Below, in pieces: positions 7,686-13,717 of a stretch of 40,536 nt of DNA. Both the position numbers and the translations under genes were made by a program. How positions within the stretch are numbered: the first letter of the stretch is position 1; each line of letters begins with the position of its first letter. The DNA is from a virus, in IMG/VR virus record IMGVR_UViG_3300033233_000086, positions 1 to 40,536 of that record, one strand, 5' to 3'. The notes under the pieces are model-generated. The model saw only the letters and a program-made list of their open reading frames with translations. It searched no databases and was not told where the DNA came from.

Positions 7686-7715
7686 CCCAGGTTTCGATTT
7701 GAGGCCTGGGTTTTT
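7686..7715 (+). terminator. Terminator after the zinc-ribbon gene
   Basis: CCCAGG (7686-7691) pairs with CCTGGG (7705-7710) and is followed by TTTTT. Confidence 0.8.
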
Positions 7716-7862
7716 ATTTGTTCAATTATTTATTTATCTGGTCAAGAATAAGATTTTAGGTCGGTTTATCGGTCGGGTTGGTTCGGGTTTGTTTAGTTGT
7801 CAAAGTTAATTTATCAGGTAAAGAATATTTATTTATAAGTTTATTAATTCTGACATTCTGTC

Positions 7863-7890
7863 TTGACATTTTTAAAAAATATGGTATATT
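7863..7890 (+). promoter_or_regulatory. Early promoter 3
   Basis: TTGACA (7863-7868), 16 bp with TTTTTAAAAAATATGG, TATATT (7885-7890). The TGG before the -10 is shared with promoters 4 and 5. Confidence 0.8.
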
Positions 7891-7918
7891 AAAAAGAAAA
7901 AGGTTAGGGGGTTGAGCG

Positions 7919-8128
7919 ATGTTAGAGAGGGTTCATGAGTTATTAAAAGGGTCATTTTGGATGTTAGATTTATCAAGGGTCAAGTTGTCGAGGTTGGAAT
8001 TGGATTTTTTAAAGGTGTTTTTTGATGTGGCGGTCGATCGGTTGGTTGATGATTTGAATTATCAAGAGCGGTCGTTCATTGTTTTAAAAAAGAAATCCAA
8101 GTTCATTAGTAATCCTTACATTAATTAA
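7919..8128 (+). CDS. Small early protein, 69 aa
   Basis: The family is not recognised. It is helical with alternating hydrophobic and charged residues (KLSRLELDFLKVFFDVAVDR near residues 22-41) and a basic C-terminus (VLKKKSKF). AGGGGGTTG lies upstream of the start at 7919, which is 28 bases after promoter 3. It probably shares a transcript with the 50-residue gene at 8197, ended by the terminator at 8357. No membrane segment is evident. Role unknown. Confidence 0.6.
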   Translation: MLERVHELLKGSFWMLDLSRVKLSRLELDFLKVFFDVAVDRLVDDLNYQERSFIVLKKKSKFISNPYIN

Positions 8129-8196
8129 GGGGGTGCGATCATTTGTAAAAATTGTATAGAGTATGTAGAATAAATAAACTCTTAAGGAGGTGGGTT

Positions 8197-8349
8197 ATGG
8201 TTAAAATTAAAACTCAAGAGGTTGTAAAGACTAATGAAGAGCTTAAAAATCAAGTTAAAGAAAAGCTTAACAAGACAATTGAGCAAACTAAGAAACAAAC
8301 TTTCTGTGCGATCATTATTGACCCTTTTTCTAAAAAGAAATCTTCCTAA
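8197..8349 (+). CDS. Small Lys-rich early protein, 50 aa
   Basis: A short basic helix (TNEELKNQVKEKLNKTIEQT near residues 12-31) is followed by a hydrophobic CAIIIDPF segment and a KKKSS tail. The start at 8197 has AAGGAGGTG directly upstream; an in-frame ATG at 8152 has no ribosome site and was rejected. It ends just before a terminator. Function unknown. The codons and strong ribosome site match its neighbours, so I take it as real. Confidence 0.6.
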   Translation: MVKIKTQEVVKTNEELKNQVKEKLNKTIEQTKKQTFCAIIIDPFSKKKSS

Positions 8350-8356
8350 ATAATCC

Positions 8357-8384
8357 AAACCTGGGGCGGTCAAGCCCTGGGTTT
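8357..8384 (+). terminator. Terminator after the 8197 gene
   Basis: AAACC-TG-GGGC (8357-8367) pairs with GCCC-TG-GGTTT (8374-8384) around a six-base loop, with a small internal mismatch, and is followed by a T-rich CTTTAT. Confidence 0.7.
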
Positions 8385-8571
8385 CTTTATTGTTTAATTA
8401 TTTTATTGTTTAGTCAAGATTATTATTTATTTACGGGGTCACGGGTCCAGTAGGCATGCTATTCGGTGGTCTGTTTAAAAATTCATATCGGAGCTTGCTT
8501 AATCACTCGGGCATTATATTGAGGGGTTGGTTAATTATTTGATTTGATCACTATGGCACTTGCTAAGGGTA

Positions 8572-8599
8572 TTGACATTTTAAAAATTTATGGTATAAT
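8572..8599 (+). promoter_or_regulatory. Early promoter 4
   Basis: TTGACA (8572-8577), 16 bp TTTTAAAAATTTATGG, TATAAT (8594-8599): a full consensus. No terminator-like hairpin was seen between here and 11557, so it probably drives the whole anti-defence run 8631-11557. Confidence 0.85.
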
Positions 8600-8630
8600 A
8601 AAAAACAAAACTAAAGAGGAGGTGGCAAGT

Positions 8631-8897
8631 ATGGTATTAGTCAAAATTGGTCAAAGGATTGTTAATCTACAGAATGTTAAGTTTATTGAGCTTATGGAGA
8701 ATGATAAAGAGCGAGAAATACGATTTTATTTTGTAGATGGGAGTTATAGCTATGTAAATTTAAAGAAAGATGAAGAGGATAGAGATTTTGAGACGGTATG
8801 GGAATATTTGAGCGGTTTGTGGGTCTTTTCTTCGGAAAATTTTTTTAAAGGATACTACATTAAAGGAAACTATGATATAGAGGAGGTAGAGTTATGA
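8631..8897 (+). CDS. Early protein, 88 aa, beta-rich
   Basis: It starts at 8631 after GAGGAGGTGG; earlier in-frame starts lie inside promoter 4. The sequence reads as short strands (MVLVKIGQRIVNL, then EIRFYFVDGSYSYVNL) followed by a helix and an aromatic C-terminus (FFKGYYIKGNYD). No family is recognised. The stop overlaps the next start by ATGA, so this gene opens a tightly coupled operon that includes the ring nuclease at 10091. An anti-defence role is suggested by company only. Confidence 0.6.
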   Translation: MVLVKIGQRIVNLQNVKFIELMENDKEREIRFYFVDGSYSYVNLKKDEEDRDFETVWEYLSGLWVFSSENFFKGYYIKGNYDIEEVEL

Positions 8898-9025
8898 AAG
8901 AGCTTAAGTATATTACTATATGGAAGGATGGTCGTTTGGTGTTTATGAAGCGTGAGGATTTTTTTAAGCGTCGGGGTATTATTTGGCGGATTATTCGAAG
9001 ACTAAAGCGGTTGATTAGGAGGTAA
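8894..9025 (+). CDS. Very basic micro-protein, 43 aa
   Basis: A 43-residue gene starts within the ATGA overlap at 8894 and uses the AGGAGG inside the end of the previous gene. The C-terminal half is strongly basic (RRGIIWRIIRRLKRLIRR near residues 26-43), an amphipathic cationic helix. Coupled translation and a conserved operon position argue that it is real. A membrane- or nucleic-acid-binding peptide is a guess. Confidence 0.55.
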   Translation: MKELKYITIWKDGRLVFMKREDFFKRRGIIWRIIRRLKRLIRR

Positions 9026-9038
9026 AGGAGGTGTAGTT

Positions 9039-9512
9039 ATGAAAAAATTGAAGGTAATATGGAGCATCATTGATGCGTCGAACAGGTATCATCCGTTTCT
9101 TATTATTGAGTTTGCGTATGAAGAGGATTACGAGCAATTCTTACAGTTGAGATTAGATATAGAAAAGGCTGTTTTTTTAGCTAAGCGTTTGCAAGGGGAA
9201 AAGATTGTTCTTTCTACAGAGCAAGGAAAATATGAGTTGGAGTTTCCACAATACTTTAGTGAGAAAAAAGGGGTAGCCCTATTTTGGTTTAGCAATGCAT
9301 TTGAGACTTATGAGGAAGCTTTTAAAAGAATGACAAGAGAAATAGCGAGGGGGCTTTATTACAAAAAGGAGCAAGAAAAAAATTTATGGAAAGACTTAGA
9401 AGAAGCAAACCGAGAAATTTTCGATAAGTGGCAAGTGGCACAAGAAAAAGCACAGCAGATTTTAGACAGTTTACCTATCATAAGAGTGTATGGGGTGAAG
9501 CCATGTCAGTAA
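9039..9512 (+). CDS. Early operon protein, 157 aa, unknown
   Basis: A beta-rich N-terminal half (KKLKVIWSIIDASNRYHPFL, then LIIEFAYEEDYEQFLQL) leads to a long charged helix near residues 95-145 with Glu/Lys/Gln repeats. No known motif is visible. AAAGGAGGTG precedes the start. It overlaps the next gene by ten bases, and the operon runs on to the AcrIII-1 gene. Function unknown. Confidence 0.6.
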   Translation: MKKLKVIWSIIDASNRYHPFLIIEFAYEEDYEQFLQLRLDIEKAVFLAKRLQGEKIVLSTEQGKYELEFPQYFSEKKGVALFWFSNAFETYEEAFKRMTREIARGLYYKKEQEKNLWKDLEEANREIFDKWQVAQEKAQQILDSLPIIRVYGVKPCQ

Positions 9513-9724
9513 GTTTTAGGTTATTTCCTGAGGCTTGCATTGAAAAGATTGTAGAGCGAGCGATTGAGGAGGGCAAGCTATTTGAGTTATTGTTTACCGA
9601 AGAGGGAAGGCGATTATGGGAATGGCGAGGAGAAGATAAAGTAAGAGATTTGGTATTGAAGAAGTTAAAAATTAAAAGGAGGGTAAGCTATGAAAGTAAT
9701 AGAAGCGGTGGAGCAGATGATTAG
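9503..9724 (+). CDS. Small early operon protein, 73 aa
   Basis: The start at 9503 follows GGGTGAAG and overlaps the previous gene by ten bases; longer in-frame starts lie deeper in that gene and were rejected. Residues 10-60 look helical and acidic, with a basic KKLKIKRR tail near 56-63. The end overlaps the next gene by 35 bases. No family is recognised. The heavy overlaps argue for coupled expression. Confidence 0.5.
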   Translation: MSVSFRLFPEACIEKIVERAIEEGKLFELLFTEEGRRLWEWRGEDKVRDLVLKKLKIKRRVSYESNRSGGADD

Positions 9725-10073
9725 AAAAACAAAGAATGCGGTCAAGGAAGAAGAAAGGAAACAAAACCTTATTGAAAAGTTTAAGGAAATATTTGGATTT
9801 AAACCTGATTTGTTGATATGGACTGATAATTTTACATTGAAAGCGAGTTATAGGGTAAGTGATAAATTAAATGATGGTGAGGAAATAGGACCTACTATTG
9901 AAGGGAAACAAGTCATTGAAGTGGCGTTTAGGTTAGTGGAAGAAGAAAATGATGTAGGGTATGATATGGATTGGAAGTTTTCGAAGTCAAAAGGTTTAGC
10001 TGTCAATTGTTACAGTTGGATGCGAAGATATGGACAGTATACAGCGTTGGTTGAAGTAATAACAAAAAATTAA
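9690..10073 (+). CDS. Early operon protein, 127 aa, unknown
   Basis: A basic and acidic N-terminal helix (residues 1-40) is followed by beta-rich sequence (DLLIWTDNFTLKASYRV near 41-57, VIEVAFRLVEEENDV near 76-90). The start has AAAAGGAGGG upstream. It lies immediately before the ring nuclease gene, with 17 bases between. No family assignment. Like its neighbours it is a candidate anti-defence gene on position alone. Confidence 0.6.
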   Translation: MKVIEAVEQMIRKTKNAVKEEERKQNLIEKFKEIFGFKPDLLIWTDNFTLKASYRVSDKLNDGEEIGPTIEGKQVIEVAFRLVEEENDVGYDMDWKFSKSKGLAVNCYSWMRRYGQYTALVEVITKN

Positions 10074-10090
10074 GCGAGGAGGTGTGGACT

Positions 10091-10423
10091 ATGTTTTATG
10101 TGTTAAATTCTCTTATTGTGCCTGTTGATTTTAATGAGAAGGATCGTTATATGGTGTTTTTAAAGAAAATTGATTTAATGAATGCTAAGGAAATTTTATC
10201 CGAAGTTAATTTTACATCGGCGGTGGGTCATGAAGCAACAGCTACGGTTCTTAGTGAACTAATTGGTATAAATATTCCTTACAATCGAATTGCAGTCAAA
10301 CTTAAATCAGGGGATATATGTATACATTTTGCATTGAAGACACGGTTGCCAGAAGGGAAGGTATTGACTGAGGAAGAACTACGACAACTAAATTATGAAT
10401 TTGTGCTAAGTATGATTTGTTAA
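10091..10423 (+). CDS. acrIII-1: AcrIII-1 viral ring nuclease (DUF1874), anti-type-III CRISPR
   Basis: This is a DUF1874/STIV-B116-like protein of 110 residues, the family's usual length. The family cleaves the second messenger cyclic tetra-adenylate (cA4), so that CRISPR ancillary nucleases such as Csx1 are not activated. Visible signatures are NSLIVP near residues 6-11, SAVGHEATATVLSELIGI at 43-60 with the catalytic His at 47, and KTRLPEGKVLTEEEL at 83-97 with Arg85 and Glu88, the numbering I recall for SIRV1 gp29. The start at 10091 follows GAGGAGGTG; an in-frame GTG at 10082 lies inside that site. It sits in a run of small early genes, as expected for an immediate anti-defence protein. 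Confidence 0.92.
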   Translation: MFYVLNSLIVPVDFNEKDRYMVFLKKIDLMNAKEILSEVNFTSAVGHEATATVLSELIGINIPYNRIAVKLKSGDICIHFALKTRLPEGKVLTEEELRQLNYEFVLSMIC

Positions 10424-10447
10424 TAAAAAACCAAGGAGGTGAGAAAG

Positions 10448-10792
10448 ATGAGGAAGAAGTTAGAGAGATTGAAAAAGTTAATTAAGTATAATGATTTTAT
10501 ATCTGTATTGAAAGAGTGGAAGCAGGAATTTGAGAAGCTTTGTCGTTCCTTAGACAGTGAGACGGAGATAGATCATATTTATAGAGCGTGTCAAGTCCTC
10601 GAAGGTGGGTATGGTCAGATATTAGCACAGGAGTGTTTTTATTGTGATGGAAGAGACAAGAGCAAGGTTGAGAAGTGTGCTTTATTGATGTTGATAAGTC
10701 ATGCAGTTATGTCTGAGATTTTAATAAGAGGTAGAAAGAAAGAAGAGATTTTGGAAGAAATAGACAAGTTTATAGAAGAAGTGAAAATATAA
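10448..10792 (+). CDS. Unknown early protein, 114 aa (paralogue of the 12401 gene)
   Basis: This all-helical protein is clearly related to the product of 12401-12751: both share a KxxIKYxDF-like start (here KKLIKYNDFISVLKEWKQEF, residues 10-29), a CR/CQ-x-LE segment and an RKKEEILEEIDKFIEE-type end. No known family is recognised. AAGGAGGTG precedes the start at 10448. It lies 24 bases after the ring nuclease gene, and its partner follows a ribbon-helix-helix regulator, so the pair marks two related early units. It may bind a defence or regulatory complex; this is inference. Confidence 0.65.
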   Translation: MRKKLERLKKLIKYNDFISVLKEWKQEFEKLCRSLDSETEIDHIYRACQVLEGGYGQILAQECFYCDGRDKSKVEKCALLMLISHAVMSEILIRGRKKEEILEEIDKFIEEVKI

Positions 10793-10810
10793 AATTCAAG
10801 GAGGTGAGCT

Positions 10811-11557
10811 ATGCAGATTGACAAGTATTATGTGAAGATTAGTTATTTAACTCCAGTTTTAGCGTTGAACCCAGCTTCAGATTTAGCACAGCAATATATT
10901 ATAAAGAAAGCAGAAAAGGAGCTTGAGAAACTTGAAAAGAGATTAAAGAAAACAAAAAATGAAGAAGAGAAGCAATTGTTAGAGAAAGAAATTGAAAGAA
11001 TTAAGGCTGACCTTGAGGCTAAAGAGGAGCTACGGATAAGTGAAGAGGAGCAAAAAAGTAGATTACAAGTCTTCGCACGCACCCCTGATGGATTTTTAGC
11101 TGATTATCACTACCAAATTAAAGGTTTTATGAAAGAGGTGGCATTGCATTATTTGCAAGGACCATTGAAGAACCAAATTTCCAGATATGTAGATATTTGT
11201 CCTGTTGAAGAAACGGGGGATTATAAACGGGACTTTCTGATACCTTATTTGAGAGATGGACAATTGATTAAAGAGCCTGATAATTTGTTATCGAGGTCAT
11301 TGAGAAGTTGGACTTATGGTCAGTATATTGTGACAATAGTTTGGTCTGAGATGTTGGATTTACCTTTAGAACAGGAATTTGTCGTAAAAGTGTATGGAGG
11401 TAAACTTACGGATAAGCAGATTTTAGATATTTTTACGAAGGGAGAGAATTGGGGTAAGAGTTCTTGGCGTGGAGCAAAGTATGGTCGATTTAAAGTTGTT
11501 GAGTTTGAGAGGTTAAGTGATGTGAAGAAAAAGGTTATATCGGTAAAAAAGAAGTAA
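10811..11557 (+). CDS. Early protein with coiled-coil insert and SWRGxxYGRF motif, 248 aa
   Basis: Residues 1-25 are beta-like, 30-77 form a highly charged coiled coil, and the rest is mixed, ending with ENWGKSSWRGAKYGRFKVV near 213-231. A Gly-rich WR..GRF ending of this type occurs in a family of phage early proteins of unknown role, and it also recalls the Gly-rich loops of RAMP/Cas7-like folds. That likeness is weak and unproven. AAGGAGGTG precedes the start. It is the last gene of the operon holding AcrIII-1. Single-strand nucleic-acid binding would fit, as inference only. Confidence 0.55.
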   Translation: MQIDKYYVKISYLTPVLALNPASDLAQQYIIKKAEKELEKLEKRLKKTKNEEEKQLLEKEIERIKADLEAKEELRISEEEQKSRLQVFARTPDGFLADYHYQIKGFMKEVALHYLQGPLKNQISRYVDICPVEETGDYKRDFLIPYLRDGQLIKEPDNLLSRSLRSWTYGQYIVTIVWSEMLDLPLEQEFVVKVYGGKLTDKQILDIFTKGENWGKSSWRGAKYGRFKVVEFERLSDVKKKVISVKKK

Positions 11558-12012
11558 GCTGAAGGGGTATCGATTTGATAGAACACGAAAAGATTAGAAT
11601 GTGGAGAAGAAAGGAGGTGATGCGAAAAAGGAAACGCTTCGAGAGGCACTGAATAGAAAAAGTTGCGAGAGGAGAGGACCAGAAGTGGAAAGGACTGGAG
11701 GTAATGTGATCAGAAAAGGACTAAAAGAGGAGGAGTGTTGAAAGGAAAGAAGATGGATAAAATAGGGAATGGAGGTGATGTGATTAGAAAAGGACAAAAA
11801 GAAATGGAGATGTTAGGATAGGGAAGGAGACGAGTTGGAATTGAGAGAAGCTGAGTTGATTAGAATTTGATTTGAGATGATTGGAAGGGACTGGAAAAGG
11901 AGAGGAGGAGCGGAGAAGCAAAGCGAATGGACAGGAATAGAAAAAGAACTGACTTAAAATGAGGCGATTGGAGTAGGAAAAGAAATGACTACACACGATA
12001 AGAAGCGGAGTA
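11558..12012. repeat. Purine-rich intergenic tract with three ribosome-site-led micro-ORFs
   Basis: About 450 bases are almost all G and A on the plus strand. A unit beginning GGAGGTGATG or GGAGGTAATG recurs at 11613, 11697 and 11771; the last two match closely over about 30 bases. Each unit has a ribosome site followed by ATG or GTG and a 10-13 codon reading frame (MRKRKRFERH, VIRKGLKEEEC, VIRKGQKEMEMLG). The opposite strand is open only as Ser/Phe-rich simple sequence and is not a gene. The role is unknown; a regulatory RNA or DNA structure is possible. Confidence 0.55.
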
Positions 12013-12040
12013 TTGACTTTTTTAAAAATTATGGTATAAT
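12013..12040 (+). promoter_or_regulatory. Early promoter 5
   Basis: TTGACT (12013-12018), 16 bp TTTTTAAAAATTATGG, TATAAT (12035-12040). It drives the ribbon-helix-helix gene and probably the whole replication operon to 20603. Confidence 0.85.
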
Positions 12041-12069
12041 AAAATAAATTCTTAAAGGAGGTGATTATT

Positions 12070-12399
12070 ATGTTGAAAGACAGAAGGAATTTTGTTTTTA
12101 GATTAAGTGAAGCACTTCAGCAACAGATAAGTCGGTATCTTACTCGAACAAATAAGTCGATAGCTGATTTGATTGATGAGGCAATGGATAAAGCGTTTGA
12201 GAAATATTCAAAGTATTTGACTAATGAAACTGGGGTTAATGCATTATGGCAACGGAAAGCTAAAGTTTTACGGCTTGGTTCATCTGTGGATAAAGAAATG
12301 TATACTCGAATGCTTAAGATTAGTGAACTAACGGGTCGGTCTGTTGCTGATTTGATTAAGGAAGCGATTTGGGAAATAATAAATGAGGGGGAGGGCTAA
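12070..12399 (+). CDS. Tandem ribbon-helix-helix DNA-binding protein, 109 aa
   Basis: Two copies of an Arc/CopG-type ribbon-helix-helix fold lie in one chain: FVFRLSEALQQQISRYL with SIADLIDEAMDKAF (about 8-44), and KVLRLGSSVDKEMYTRML with SVADLIKEAIWEII (about 64-104). RHH proteins normally dimerise so that paired N-terminal strands enter the DNA major groove; here one chain may supply both halves. The start at 12070 is after AAAGGAGGTG. It is the first gene after promoter 5 and is the best candidate regulator of the repeated early promoters, possibly through their shared TTTTAAAAA spacer; the target is inferred. Confidence 0.8.
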   Translation: MLKDRRNFVFRLSEALQQQISRYLTRTNKSIADLIDEAMDKAFEKYSKYLTNETGVNALWQRKAKVLRLGSSVDKEMYTRMLKISELTGRSVADLIKEAIWEIINEGEG

Positions 12400-12400
12400 A

Positions 12401-12751
12401 ATGTTAAAAGAACAATTAATGCAGTTGAAAAATGCCTTGAAATATTATGATTTTGAAGTTTTAGTTAAAGAATGGAAAGAAAGTTTTGAAAATTTTTACA
12501 AACAATTTTATTCAGATTGTTCAACTGAGTATGAATGTATTTGGAAAGTATGTCGTTTGTTAGAAAGTATTAAAGCAGAAAGTTTAGCGAAAGCAGTTTT
12601 ATTTCTTGATGATAATCAGGTTTCAAAGTCTTACAAGGAAGTAAATGCATTTTATATTTTGTTAAGTCAGTTATTTATTGATAGCAGAAAGACTAAAGAA
12701 GAGTTTTTTAGAGAAATAGATAACTTTATAAAGGAGGAAAACAATGACTGA
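12401..12751 (+). CDS. Unknown early protein, 116 aa (paralogue of the 10448 gene)
   Basis: It is helical and related along its whole length to the product of 10448: NALKYYDFEVLVKEWKESFE near residues 9-28, then IWKVCRLLES, a D-x-x-x-SK segment and an RKTKEEFFREIDNFIKEE end. The family is unknown. The start at 12401 has GGGAGGG upstream and is two bases after the previous stop; it overlaps the next gene by eight bases. It stands between a DNA-binding regulator and a possible annealing protein. The duplication shows that the phage benefits from two versions. Confidence 0.65.
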   Translation: MLKEQLMQLKNALKYYDFEVLVKEWKESFENFYKQFYSDCSTEYECIWKVCRLLESIKAESLAKAVLFLDDNQVSKSYKEVNAFYILLSQLFIDSRKTKEEFFREIDNFIKEENND

Positions 12752-13211
12752 TGTTCAAGTTATTGAAGAAAGAAAAGAAATTGCGACAGCTGATAAGATT
12801 GTTCAAGTAGCCAAGCAAGTGCTCAAGCCAACAGATTTTGCAAAGATTAAAACGAAAGTTGGCGAAATTATCGAGATAAAACGGGATGGAATACTTAATT
12901 TATTGAGCAGTTTGCCTGTTGGTTATAATTTTAGAATTATTGAGAGAGAAATAACGGAAGACTATGCTTTAGTAAGGGTAGAGCTTGAAGTTGTATTCCC
13001 AAATGGTATCATAAGACGAGGAGAAGGAGTGGGAGTTTGTGAGCGGGCAGAGCTTAAGGGAATTGATAATTTACATAATTTATTGACTAAAGCCGAGACC
13101 AGAGCAATGAAAAGAGCGACAGAAGTATGTTTAGGTGCAGTGATTAATACAGTGATCAAGGAATTATTTGATAAGCAACCAAATAAGACAATTGAAGAGA
13201 TAATAAAGTAA
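12744..13211 (+). CDS. Possible single-strand annealing protein (Rad52/Erf-like), 155 aa
   Basis: Residues 48-90 give strands (NLLSSLPVGYNFRIIEREI, then YALVRVELEVVFPNGIIRRG), followed by GEGVGVCE and a helix LLTKAETRAMKRATEVCLGA near 119-138. The order strands, G-x-G, then a TKAETRAxKRAxxxxLG helix resembles phage annealing or recombination-mediator proteins of the Rad52/Erf kind. I am not certain. AAGGAGG precedes the start. It stands before a Cas4-like nuclease, the usual partner for an annealing protein, which supports the call. Confidence 0.5.
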   Translation: MTDVQVIEERKEIATADKIVQVAKQVLKPTDFAKIKTKVGEIIEIKRDGILNLLSSLPVGYNFRIIEREITEDYALVRVELEVVFPNGIIRRGEGVGVCERAELKGIDNLHNLLTKAETRAMKRATEVCLGAVINTVIKELFDKQPNKTIEEIIK

Positions 13212-13717
13212 TGTATACTCGAATTGGCTGTAGGTCTTGGATTGATGTAAGAAAGAAAGCATTAGAAATAGGATATTTGCTGGGGTATCAATATTATGGG
13301 TGTGGGTGTTTTATTGCTTTGAAAGTTCCGAAGGCTGAGATGTTAAGGATGAAGGGGATTGTGTATTTGGAATGGGGCGATTGGCGAAAGTATCTAGAAG
13401 ATGAAGTGAGAAACTGGAGTAATGGTGAGTTGTTATGGTGGTATAATATTTGGAAGTATAAGTATTTAAAAGAAAGGTTTTTGTTTATAAAAGACTGGGT
13501 TAAGGAAAGGGCAAGTTTTTTACCAAGGTTGGTTCGTAGGCGTCTTGCAGGGTCATTGATTAGAAGATTAACTTATCGTGGTATTCAAGTTTATTTTACT
13601 CCATTTGGTCCCTATGTTCAAAGGGATGTTGAGCCGTTGTTATATCAATTAGTATATGATTCAAAAATTATAAAGGAGGCTATAGATGAAGGCACAGGAA
13701 TTAAAGCAACTTATTAA
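13211..13717 (+). CDS. Unknown replication-operon protein, 168 aa
   Basis: Rich in Trp, Tyr and Arg, with no recognised family. The N-terminal part (CRSWIDVRKKALEIGYLLGY near 7-26) is followed by a Cys pair (YGCGCFIAL), a long aromatic middle and a basic stretch FLPRLVRRRLAGSLIRRLTY near 104-123. The start overlaps the previous stop by one base (TAATG), and the end overlaps the nuclease gene by 32 bases. The basic patch would suit nucleic-acid binding. The function is unknown. Confidence 0.55.
   Translation: MYTRIGCRSWIDVRKKALEIGYLLGYQYYGCGCFIALKVPKAEMLRMKGIVYLEWGDWRKYLEDEVRNWSNGELLWWYNIWKYKYLKERFLFIKDWVKERASFLPRLVRRRLAGSLIRRLTYRGIQVYFTPFGPYVQRDVEPLLYQLVYDSKIIKEAIDEGTGIKATY

Noticed and set aside
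11320-11996. Several minus-strand open frames rich in Ser, Phe and Leu
   Set aside because: They arise because a purine-rich tract has few stops when read from the other strand; there are no ribosome sites and the protein is simple sequence.
12744-13211. Firm naming as Rad52 or Erf
   Set aside because: Only the general order of strands, Gly motif and TKAETRA helix supports it, so I left the gene symbol empty.
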